This document shows positions 12,138 to 20,690 of a DNA stretch of 64,000 nucleotides, in pieces. The position numbers and the translations under genes were made by a program. The stretch lies in NCBI RefSeq assembly GCF_964204645.1, contig NC_134031.1, forward strand, positions 11,072,501-11,136,500, given 5' to 3'. The DNA comes from Tubulanus polymorphus (taxonomy: Eukaryota; Nemertea; Palaeonemertea; Tubulaniformes; Tubulanidae). The first letter of the stretch is position 1; each line of letters begins with the position of its first letter. The notes under the pieces are model-generated. The model was not told where the DNA came from, made no database searches, and saw nothing but the letters and a program-made list of their open reading frames with translations.

Positions 12138-13311
12138 ATCGGTCGAAGAGAGATATCTTGGTGTTGACTGTCCTTGACCATCTAACTTCATGCGTTTGAC
12201 ATTGGAATCAGCATCATACCCATTTAAACTGCAAAATATTCATACAACATGAAAACCTACAGTACATGTATACAGTAATCAAACTTTCACCGATGTTGGA
12301 TATTTGAATGAATGTTGGGCTTATTTCAGTATTCTGAAGCAGGAAATAATAAGCCCAATAAATAGGCCCTATTCCCATTGGAACAATTGTATAATGCGTA
12401 CGCTGTACCGTACACTTATCACTCAAGAATGGAGAAATCGGTAGGCCTATACCAAACCTACGAACGGCAAAGTGTACAGGCCTACAATGATTTCTGGTAT
12501 ACAAGCCGTGACCACATTGACTATTAATGTCAGCAGGTCAGAGAAGGCCTGGCCAAATTTAATCACATGGCTCAAATCAATTAGCCTTTCTGCGTGTGAA
12601 TACTTCACTGTATTGTGGGATCATTCATTTATTACGTACGCATTAAGGGAGGGGGAGGGGTCAGGGCAATTACGTACCGTAATGCTTAATGTACATGAAA
12701 AAATGGCAGATTTTGCGTACAGAGGGGGAGGGGGGGGGTGAAATAATCAAATTTGAAGCGTATGTAATAAATGAATATTCCTGTTTTAAAAATAGGCCTA
12801 TCGAGTGGATTAGTACAAAGACTGAATTAGACTTTAGATTAGTCCTGGCCAAATCCTATCCATGTTATAATTGCACCAGTTATAGTAACATCATTGTAGG
12901 AGGATGACCGCCGACGAGAGGGAAAAAGTTGTGTTTGTAGTACATAGGCATGGTAGGCTTGTCGTACTCACATAATACCCGGTACTTAAAACGCTGTTGT
13001 TACCTGTACGTGACTGTACGGTGATTTCTACAGGTTAGCCGTAAGTGAGTATGTTGACGCTCAGACTTGCAATATTGGGATTCGTAACCAAACGAAAAAA
13101 AAATCCAGTTGTAGTCCAGTGATTTACCCACTGTGCCAAAGAACGTAACTGCAGGGTGGATGAAATTTGATTTACAAATAGCCTAGCCTCACCCAACCCA
13201 AACTCTATTCTTTCACGCATGCACGTTTGCAGATTATAGGAACTCACTTATGGCCTTTTTAGGGAACTCACGTACGGTTAACCTGTGCATATCACCGTAC
13301 AGTCACTGGCA
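12138..13311 (+). repeat. 1,174-bp duplicated block, copy 1
   Basis: Present again in inverted orientation at 26126-27299, with the same length and only scattered mismatches. The homology ends sharply: ACATCGGTCG at this left edge, CAGTCACTGGCA at the right. It contains a GGGAGGGGG-type G-rich tract (12,650-12,740) and most of the fold-back at 12,981-13,338. ORFs of 60-97 codons here occur equally on both strands and lack domains, so I do not call genes. Confidence 0.85.
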
Positions 13312-13338
13312 CGTACGGGTAACAACTTCGTACTTAAA
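12981..13338. repeat. Fold-back element with tRNA-like core
   Basis: Two imperfect arms of about 70 bp (12,981-13,050 and 13,266-13,338) are inverted copies of each other: left arm GTACGTGACTGTACGGTGAT with CAGGTTAGCCGTA, right arm TACGGTTAACCTG with ATCACCGTACAGTCAC. Between them, on the minus strand, lie an A-box-like TGGCACAGTGGG and a B-box-like GGTTACGAATCCC (one extra base), as in a degenerate tRNA-derived SINE. A further direct copy of the right arm stands at about 13,386-13,471. Confidence 0.6.
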
Positions 13339-14981
13339 AAATGGTATTGGCTACTAGAGGAACTCACGTAGGGTAGGCGTTAGTAGGGAACTCACGTACG
13401 GTTAACCTGTGGAGATCACCATACAGTCACGTACGAATAACAACTACGTACTTACTGGTATTGGCTACTATATAATAGGCCTATATATAGACAAATAAAT
13501 ACCCGTACTGCGGCGCGGTAGGCTTTCTTAGCTTCCACACTTCACAACCGAACCAACTGACCAACTGAACCAGTATATTTATTCCCAGTACGCACCAACC
13601 GGTACAGACCTAATTGTTTGTCAACTGTGTGTACCGTAGTAGTGTGTGTACCGTAGTCAACTGTGTGTACCTATCGATAATCACCTGATACTTTTCTGTC
13701 GTTTGTTTTCTCTCTGAGACGAACGTGATTCTCGCAGCCCTCCGCGACTCAACGACCTTGATTTAAACTTGATCAATTCAAAATCTGTTTATTGACGCTT
13801 TTTGTTACATGAACTGATCAGCAATATACTTAAATGAAACAACCGGAATAACAAGAAATCAAAAATATTAAAGAGGTAACAAACAAATGCCCGTAAACCT
13901 GTCAGACACGCGAACGCCGGACTCGTAAACTCTTGGACTCGGACCCGCTGAGCAATAAATTCATAAAATTGATTTTGAAATTGATTGTGGAGAAGAGAGG
14001 GAATAATTCGACAGCTCTTCCTCATAAAGAAGAGAGAAATTTCGGAAAGAAAACACAACATGGCTAATATGTAATAGATGAAATCTAAGTGACGGACGCC
14101 TCGTCACAGCCTGATTCAATTTTTCATAGTAAGAAATGATAGCGATTGGGGAAAACAACCTCAAGTACGGGGTAACGAAGTCGAAAACACTTAAAATATT
14201 GTCAGTGACAAGGAGCACACTTAAATGTTGTTAATGAAACTGGAAAGAGAATCAACTCCAATATTCCATATTGAAATTGTACTCTGTAGTTGAACCCAAA
14301 GCAATGAATTAATGAAGAAATTAAATCAACTTAGTCAAAACTTGGAAAATTTAAAATTAATGCTCGAGTTAAGGGGTGGGAAGAAAGAAGATGAAACTGT
14401 AACTATGTAACTGTAAGTTTTGATTCATTTCTGAAATTTGGGCTTGATATATTATAAGCCCAAATTTCAGAAATGAATCAAACCTCATAATTCTTTAATC
14501 TTATATTATAAGATCAAATGAAATTTAATATTTTAATTTTTGCGAGAAAAAAACTTGAAAAATTTCTTATAAATCAGGTCTCGGTACCACTGTCTGCTAA
14601 AAAGATTATTCTTTCGATTTAGATAAAGTGTCATTTTTTAATGGTTTAAAACTCTTTATGAAACCATAATGTAACCAATGACATTTCTATGGTGGGAACT
14701 GAGAGGGGTTTTTGCAATATTGAAGAATTTTGACCTGGTAGTTAATTTAGAAATTAGCTCCATTGGGAAATAAAAGGAAGATGAGAGAAGATGACAACTT
14801 ATTTCTTAATTACCTTCAAAAAGAAAAAAAATCGAATACGCGATGAAACGCACAAATCGGAAAATTATTTTCTGCTAGAAAAAAACTCGAATTAGCAGGA
14901 AATGCGAATGTCAGTACAAAAATTGATTTCTCTTGCGAAAAATATACATTATACAGTTATTGTTTTTGTAATACTTTTTTT
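13339..14981. other. Non-coding host sequence; perfect 27-bp hairpin inside
   Basis: I recognise no gene. The stretch holds a second partial copy of the fold-back arm (13,386-13,471), GTGTGTACCGTAGT repeats near 13,630-13,665, and a perfect 27-bp inverted repeat with a 10-nt loop at 14,419-14,482. Short ORFs here show no known domain. Confidence 0.5.
14419..14482. repeat. Perfect 27-bp hairpin, 10-nt loop
   Basis: Arm 14,419-14,445 (TTTGATTCATTTCTGAAATT then TGGGCTT) pairs without mismatch with 14,456-14,482; the loop is GATATATTAT. It is not flanked by an obvious transposon. Perfect pairing in otherwise decaying DNA implies a recent origin. Confidence 0.85.
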
Positions 14982-16822
14982 AAATTAGGATTTAGAATAT
15001 CTCACTACTTTTGTCTATATATTAGGAGCAGTTAATATAACTGTCCAGATAAGTCATTTCGGATTCTCGATATTACATCCTGAAGCTGAAAAGTAATTTA
15101 ACGAAAACACTGGGTAGAATGACTTATTCATAAACACAGTTATATATTTATTCTGAAAACTGCAACATTCAAACATAGAACCGTAACTAATAAAAACAGA
15201 ACAGTCGTTTCTATAAACAACGATCGAAGATAGAATAATTGAGAACAATAGAAAAGCGTTCTGATCGGACCGCTTATTGCGTAATACACAGTTAACAGTA
15301 ACCAATCAATACAGAACAGCTGCCACCATCAACAACGACCGAACGACGAATGTGCGCGCAACTGCAATTACGGCATATATGATGAAACATGATGAAACAG
15401 CTTCAGTCTCTTGAGATTAAATATCCATAATTTCTGATTTCACATCCATCCATCTTCACTTTCTTGGTTCAATGGTCTTCATTTTGTTATATAAAAGATA
15501 TCTAGCGTAGAACATAATTAACTTGAAGTTGAACCAGGTTTATGCTTAAATTTAACACGAGTCAAAACATAGCTTGTGAGTTTGGGAAATATCTCGTATC
15601 TCACTTTATTACAGCTCGGAGTATTCCAAACTCACAGAGCTGTTGTTAAATATATATTAATACAAATAACCCCTTTCGGATGTCTTATACTCACAGCGTT
15701 GTTGTTAAATATACTGCATTTAAATATATTAAAAGGTTTTATATTTACAGTAACCCCTTTCTCTACTTCATAACAACAAAAACAGTACTTACATATAGAT
15801 TTAGAACTGTAATCTGTAAACTCCTAATTGTGTTTCGAGAGAGAATATCCTATGCGTCCTGTATATTCCGTCTGTTCAGTAAGGGTGCGGCGTTCCAGAA
15901 CGATCTGCGCCTTCGGTAATTCACTATGACTCAATACATCCAGGGTAACAGCTGTTCTTTTATAGGCTTGATGAGATTAATTAATTCTTTACAATTGAAA
16001 TGTAAGCTGGTAACAGGTGTTTACCAAACTAGAGCTTATACAACCTGCTATATAGCTGGGTATTATCGGGCGTTTATAAAGATTCAACGTATATTTCGTT
16101 CTGTGGAAGACTATTCCATAATTCAACAAATTTCTTTGCTTTATCTAATTGCTCGAAATATAACTGTAAATCAATTTCATTTCCTTTCCTAATATTTTCC
16201 ATCTTTTCAAGAGGTCTCAGGTTTTTCCAATTCCAGATTAGCTTTTGATTGTATTCATCATTCATATCAAATTTCGATATTGGTAACACGTGATCGATAT
16301 GAAAGTATTCACCATAATTATTCATATTCATTTATCATCGAATTGTTATACAATCCATGATTTTAAGAATTCATCTGTACAACCCAATAAATTAGATAGT
16401 GTAACTGAATGCGCTTCTTTACTGAATAATTTTGTCAATCTAGAACTTAAGCATTGTTTCATTTTAAAATTAAAATCTGTTTGATATCTTTCTTTATGAT
16501 ATTCATTAAAATGTTCACGATTATCATCCCTCCATTCTCTCATATATTCGGGGTGATTTTCTCTCCTTTCCTTTTGATAATCTGTGTTATTTGCTCGGTA
16601 TTGCTTATTCATTTCCTTAACACAAGTTCTACAATAACTTTGCTTACCATCTTTCAGAGTTTTATAATTATAATATTCCGAGAGTTGTTTATACAATTCA
16701 CATTTTGAACATTTCTTGTAGTAAATATTTATAACCCCAGTATTATTTGTAATATCGTTGGTTTGTGGTTGTTCTGACGGACAGTAGTACTTCTTATTTG
16801 CTTCCATTTTAATATCATATGT
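14982..16822 (-). repeat. HNH cassette, copy 1 (viral fragment)
   Basis: Homologous along its length to 36,989-38,395. It begins AAATTAGGATTTAGAATATC (14,982-15,100, which also recurs inverted at 19,106-19,172) and ends at the HNH gene start. The middle (15,101-16,073) carries no gene, but includes two imperfect copies of a block with CTCACAG..GTTGTTAAATATA (15,630-15,770) and matches 37,160-37,520 (TAGATTTAGAACTGTAA, GAGAGAGAATATCC). No other viral genes adjoin it, so it stands alone in host DNA. Confidence 0.65.
16074..16807 (-). pseudogene. HNH endonuclease, broken (copy 1)
   Basis: Starts MEANKKYYCP, then two zinc-binding pairs (CSKCEL and CRTCVK), a basic Tyr/Arg-rich middle, and the HNH core FHIDHVLPISKF followed by NWKNLRPLEK. 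A stop and a one-base shift near 16,331-16,346 separate the zinc half from the HNH half. The orthologue at 37707-38375 is open, showing the family length is about 222 residues. HNH enzymes of this type act as nicking or homing endonucleases; the role in the virus is inference. The first residues resemble those of PolB copy C (MEANKYY). Confidence 0.8.
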
Positions 16823-17487
16823 TTTATGATATCCCCGCTCCGTGAGAAATGGAAAACGACGAGCTTTGTTTGAAGCAAAATAAACAAGACATGTAGTTGA
16901 TTGATAAAGGTCATTTATTAGTATAAATGACTGGTGAAACTAAGTTTATTACAAAATTGTTGCAAATTGAAACATACATGTATATATTTTGCGAAAAGTT
17001 TGGCAAAAAAATCGCCAAATAATTAATCATATGATGTGACAACATTCAACAATAAGTACACCCAATACGAATGTATACAAATTTTCACATAAGAAAAGGG
17101 GAGGGAATTGAGGGTGGGATATTGAATTGAAGTCAGTGAAAATAACGAAGTATCCTACTCTTGTTTTTCCGAGGGAATGCTTAGCCACGTTGTCAGGAGG
17201 GGCGGAGGCAAAGAGTAACTGACAACTGATAAGTAACACGTGAGTCCGCGTGATCTCACAAAACATTTTATTCTCTACAAAAATAAAACTCATTTATGAT
17301 ATCCCCGCTCCGTGAGAAATGGAAAACGACAAGCTTTGTTTGAAGCAAAATAAACAAGACATGTAGTTGATTGATAAAGGTCATTTATTAGGATAAAAGA
17401 CTGGTGAAACTAAGTTTATTACAAAATTGTTGCAAATTAAAACATACATGTATATATTCTGCGAAAAGTTTGGCCAGAAAATCGCCA
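16823..17487 (+). repeat. 195-bp direct repeat pair (16823-17017 and 17293-17487)
   Basis: Both copies start TTTATGATATCCCCGCTCCG and end GCGAAAAGTTTGGC...ATCGCCA, about 95 percent alike, in the same orientation 470 bp apart. The first copy begins directly upstream of the HNH gene start. The 275 bp between them hold no gene. The ends lack the TG...CA of LTRs, so this looks like a local tandem duplication. Confidence 0.8.
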
Positions 17488-17571
17488 CAAGATGTTTGAA
17501 ACAAACATCCAGGCCAAACCGGGGTCGTTTCCATATCTCAAGAGAGGGGTGAGTCTGTAACATAGATATAC

Positions 17572-18015
17572 GAGGCAGACGAAATCTGGCCCTCTTACGA
17601 ATGATACGTGTAATTGAGTTTTAGTATTGGATGGTGAAGCAGACAACATCTGGCCCTCAACCAAACATTATGATCAAGCATATATTATGAACCGTATTTG
17701 AGTAAGACGTTATGATACGATTTTGAATAACCCGTGGAGGCAGGGAAATATTCTGGCTCTCCAAAAAACGTATGAATTCAAATTGAAAATAATACCATTC
17801 GTTAAAATTAAAAGCACAAGATTGTCATATATAAGATATAAACTAACATATACTAGGGTTATGTACATATAAGTGTACATACGTAGTTAAGTACATACGT
17901 GCACAGGGAGGCACACTAACATCTGGGCCTCCTCAAAGCTATCAAATTACTTTGGAAAATCATTATTTAATACAAAAACAAGGTAACGACGTGATGCAGA
18001 CAAAATCTGGCCCTC
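17572..18015. repeat. Five spaced imperfect palindromes beside a recombinase relic
   Basis: The motif GAGGCAGACAAAATCTGGCC CTC (consensus) occurs five times, at about 17,572, 17,636, 17,737, 17,908 and 17,993. Each copy can fold on itself (CAGA...TCTG within GAG...CTC). The copies differ by a few bases and are separated by unrelated AT-rich DNA with irregular spacing. They end 42 bp from the 3' end of the tyrosine-recombinase remnant. Confidence 0.75.
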
Positions 18016-18056
18016 ACAATTAAAGTTTTAGCATTTAAAATTGCGTCAATGCGTCA

Positions 18057-18390
18057 TTAGTGTTGTCTCGTCCCGGCCGGACTGATTCTAATGTATCGTT
18101 TGAAAGCGTCTGACTTCCATCGTCCTAACTCTCGAATGACTGGTTCGGGGACCCCGTTCGTTGCGGCATTGGTTGCGGCGCCAATCCGAAAGCTATGCGA
18201 TGTGTAGAGCTCTGGCCACTGGCAGGCCGAGAAATGCCAAAAAAACATACGATACAGCTGCACCATCTCGAAATTGAAAAAATGGACCGGACGTATGCTT
18301 GGTCACATGGAGGTAATGAGATTGTGACCGGACAAATGGATGGGTTTGAATGCTTTGGCAACAGCAATGGTTTTGGTATCAAATCACTAT
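18057..18390 (-). pseudogene. Tyrosine recombinase C-terminal domain (Crypton/DIRS-like), remnant
   Basis: The last 69 residues show the catalytic end of a tyrosine recombinase: HSFRIGAATNAA (the HxxR box), then LGRWKSDAFKRYIR, where W is the second histidine-equivalent and Y the nucleophile. Upstream codons continue in another frame (around 18,240-18,265 the frame shifts). The pattern fits recombinases of Cryptons and DIRS-type retroelements, and I cannot tell these apart from this fragment. It ends just outside the terminus of viral copy F. Confidence 0.72.
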
Positions 18391-18403
18391 GCTTGTAGTC
18401 CGT

Positions 18404-18740
18404 AGTAATTAGGAAATCGCGTTTTCATACCAGAGGTCGAGAGGTCGAGACACCACTCATCACAGCTAGGCTCTAGTGAGAACGGACGATTGCTCTGTGA
18501 TACACATATACAGTGAGTGCGCGTAACAACAACTGCGCGTGGATAGATCGATACAGTGAGTCGCTACTGAGAACGGTTATTAACGCGTGTGCTATTACTG
18601 TAGTACAGTGATTGCGTGTCAACTGTGCCCGGATGAATAGATGCTGTGAGGCTTGGGTGAGAACGGTTAATAGCGTCCTTGTTATATACAATGGGAAGTA
18701 ATCCCCACTCATCACCACATGTAATTTGTTTTCCGTATAA
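18404..18740 (+). repeat. Left terminal region of Polinton copy F with internal tandem units
   Basis: Begins AGTAATTAGGAAATCGCGTT, the same terminal sequence as both ends of copy H (AGTAATTAGAAGATGGCG). From 18,455 it is directly homologous to 42,285-42,478. GTGAGAACGG and ACAGTGA/GTGCGCGT blocks recur about every 100-115 bp. It ends with CTCATCACCACATGTAATTT and TATAAATGG, which is also how the PolB-side terminus of copy H (58,270-58,300) leads into its first gene. This part is richer in GC than the viral genes. Confidence 0.75.
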
Positions 18741-19067
18741 ATGGGAGATAGAAAAGCATTCTTAGCAACAATAAATAACAGAATAAAACCAGCAAAAAAA
18801 CAATTTGAAATAAAAAAGTTAGTTGATGTTACAAAAGAAATTGAACATAAAATATTGAAATTAGAAAAGATAAAAACTAAATATGGAGAGAAAGTATCAG
18901 CTAATTTAAGCTACTGCAATGTTAGTACATCGCGAGAATTTAAAGTATTTTTACCTGTTAAATGGGTTTCATTGAGTACAGAGGAATTAAAAGATTTAGA
19001 AGGATTTAAAATAATCTATCATGGAAAAAATGAAGATGGCCATCATGATTTAGAAATTGTTGATTAA
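18741..19067 (+). CDS. Putative OB-fold ssDNA-binding-like protein, 108 aa (copy F)
   Basis: Intact ORF with start TATAAATGG, placed as the first gene inside the left terminus. An N-terminal lysine-rich region (KPAKKQFEIKKLVDV) is followed by TKYGEK, FKVFLPVKWVSLS and a YHGKNEDGHHDLE ending. It is a divergent relative of the broken genes at 2529-2875 and 28732-29084, which sit beside PolB instead. The beta-rich pattern with a central FLP strand suggests an OB fold and single-strand DNA binding; that is inference from fold-like pattern and context, without a diagnostic motif. Confidence 0.65.
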   Translation: MGDRKAFLATINNRIKPAKKQFEIKKLVDVTKEIEHKILKLEKIKTKYGEKVSANLSYCNVSTSREFKVFLPVKWVSLSTEELKDLEGFKIIYHGKNEDGHHDLEIVD

Positions 19068-19105
19068 ATTTTTGAAATTAATAGAAATAATGAATATCTA
19101 GAATG

Positions 19106-19172
19106 CGAAATGACTTATCTGGACAATTTAATTGCTCCGCATAGATAGACAAAAGTAGTGAGATATTCAATT
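19106..19172 (-). repeat. Inverted short copy of the HNH-cassette end
   Basis: The minus strand reads GAATATCTCACTACTTTTGT ..., matching 14,995-15,060 and 37,003-37,070 (which contain CTGTCCAGATAAGTCATTTCG). It lies between the OB-like gene and the membrane-protein gene of copy F and interrupts no frame. Marks a shared viral sequence that moved or was a subterminal repeat. Confidence 0.65.
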
Positions 19173-19209
19173 AGTTAAAAAAATTATTTTTTTGCTTTTT
19201 TTCTAAAAT

Positions 19210-19558
19210 ATTAAACCATTTTTTTTATTATCAATTTTGGAATTTCAGAAGTATTTTCATTTTTGATAGCAGTTGTTTCAGAATTATTAATATCATGAAT
19301 TTTATTTGATTTCTTATACCAATTACACCCAATCAAAATGAATACAATTACAAATCCAACTGTAAAATATAGACATTTATCAAATATTCTATTATTAGAA
19401 GGAGTAGAAATAACAATATTTTCACCATTTTTATTAACATTTTTATTACTTATTTTTTCTTTTACAGCTTTTTTTTATTCTTGTGATTTAATTCCTAATT
19501 GCCGAGACCATTCAATTTGTTTCTGTGATCTCGGTTTTTTCTTCACTTCTTCCACCTA
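19210..19558 (-). pseudogene. Basic single-pass membrane protein (121-aa family), broken (copy F)
   Basis: Aligned with 42529-42894. Visible are the basic motif with WSRQLGIKSQEYKK-like residues and a later hydrophobic helix (TVGFVIVFILIG in the copy H version). Here a stop lies just after the start and frames are broken. The 5' end overlaps the 3' end of the 194-aa gene, as in copy H. Resembles the basic (Lys/Arg-rich then transmembrane) small proteins of Polintons; a virion DNA-associated role is speculation. Confidence 0.6.
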
Positions 19559-20096
19559 TCTCATTTATTATAGAAATATTTTTACTTTCAATATTTGAAA
19601 ATGTTATAACCCCAGTTGATAATAATGTCATAAATCCACCTAATTGAAATGATAAATATCCAATCCATTTATTTAATTTAGTCATAACTAAATAATCATT
19701 TTTTAAATCAGCATATAATCTATTTTCATCTTGAATTGGCAGCATATAATTACATAATTTACTATAACCTTTTACTACATTTTCTGATATCGCGTCATTA
19801 ATTCTAGCTGTTCTCGCGGTTTCATAAATCTTAAATAATCTAATAATTTCATCTGATTTCATTGTATCTAATTCATTATAAGTTAAATTTTTACCGATAA
19901 AATTTTTACATTTTCCAGATGCTATCAATATTTCTAATTGATCTTTAAGATAATATTCATAATTATTATTTGTTGTAACATTATTTAAAGCACCATCATC
20001 TGGAGTTAATTTTGTTTCTGTTATTCCTAAATCATCTAAAGTTTTTTCAATTGGAACATCACCATTTTTAGATTTTATTTTCTTTTCACCACCCAT
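19512..20096 (-). CDS. Conserved Polinton protein, 194 aa (copy F)
   Basis: Open ORF starting at TATAAATGG (MGGEKKIKSKNGDV). It is helical and charged, with a short hydrophobic region near residues 150-170 (FQLGGFMTLLSTGVITFS). Orthologues are 42827-43432 (201 aa) and the broken 36177-36755. The pattern (a middle ARINDAISE helix, LPIQDENRLYADLKNDYLV, then the hydrophobic segment) recurs in Polintons of aquatic invertebrates; no function is known to me. A six-residue gap relative to copy H lies at YYLKDQLEIL. Confidence 0.7.
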   Translation of the reverse strand: MGGEKKIKSKNGDVPIEKTLDDLGITETKLTPDDGALNNVTTNNNYEYYLKDQLEILIASGKCKNFIGKNLTYNELDTMKSDEIIRLFKIYETARTARINDAISENVVKGYSKLCNYMLPIQDENRLYADLKNDYLVMTKLNKWIGYLSFQLGGFMTLLSTGVITFSNIESKNISIINEIGGRSEEKTEITETN

Positions 20097-20109
20097 TTAT
20101 ATAACAAAC

Positions 20110-20302
20110 AAATAAGTTGTGTTGTTGCAACTAGAATTCAACTAGAATGTAACTAGAATTCAACTATATTAACAAGCTAGTTGAAATATTGTTGTTTTTA
20201 TTTATTTCTTGTTGAATTTTATTTGATTTTTGTTCCAACTACCAATAACTAGAATTCAACTAGAATGTAACAAAAAATATACTAGATTAACAAGCTAGTT
20301 GA
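20110..20302. repeat. Iteron-like array, 2 units (copy F)
   Basis: Two units, each about 95-100 bp, contain ACTAGAATTCAACTAGAATG followed by an AACAAGCTAGTTGAA arm; TTCAACTAG and CTAGTTGAA form an inverted repeat inside each unit. The homologous interval in copy H (43445-43738) has three units. It separates the ATPase stop from the 194-aa gene start, so it may be a regulatory or replication region. Confidence 0.7.
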
Positions 20303-20304
20303 AT

Positions 20305-20397
20305 TTAAATAAATTCATATTTAAATGGGTGTTGTAATCTAAATAGTAATTTTGATCTTTTAATATTTTTCAATTTATCCATATATTCATTATGTAA
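20305..20397 (-). pseudogene. Packaging ATPase, C-terminal end (copy F), severed by LINE
   Basis: The last 30 codons of the A32-type ATPase (HNEYMDKLKN...KYEFI, stop at 20,305). The rest of the gene is at 25,066-25,582, on the other side of a LINE. Comparison with copy H at 43,820-43,840 shows that the LINE entered at the CATTATGTAAATCATG site. Confidence 0.8.
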
Positions 20398-20690
20398 ATG
20401 ATATGATATGATATGATATGATTTATTTGCATAAAAGATTGTTACAGAGTTTACAAATGAATACACAATATATGGAAAACAATGTACCAATAAATTATGC
20501 GAGGAATTAGGAGAAGCCAAAGTTGGCTTAATCTAGTCCTAATCCCTCGTCCATACACTCTCACATACACACAGACATATACACCAATTCACATTCATTC
20601 CTAGTTTACCAAACAAACCAAATATACATAATATACATAGACAATTGCAGATAAAGTAATGTGGCACGTTATAAAAGATTACACAGATAA

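Noticed and set aside
12214-12907. Several 60-97 codon ORFs on both strands
   Set aside because: They lie in a duplicated non-coding block, include low-complexity G-rich runs, and have no domain or conserved start.
13789-14218. Two overlapping minus-strand ORFs with hydrophobic stretches
   Set aside because: No homology within the window, no domain, and overlapping frames typical of chance ORFs.
16823-17487. Pair of 195-bp direct repeats as LTRs of a small retroelement
   Set aside because: No TG...CA ends, no primer-binding site or polypurine tract, and only 275 bp between them.
17572-18015. CRISPR-like array
   Set aside because: Repeats are imperfect palindromes with irregular spacing (about 64 to 171 bp) in a eukaryotic context.
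18125-18382. Independent 85-codon Cys/Pro-rich protein
   Set aside because: Its 5' part is probably the upstream frame of the tyrosine-recombinase remnant; the 3' part is out of frame with the catalytic motifs.
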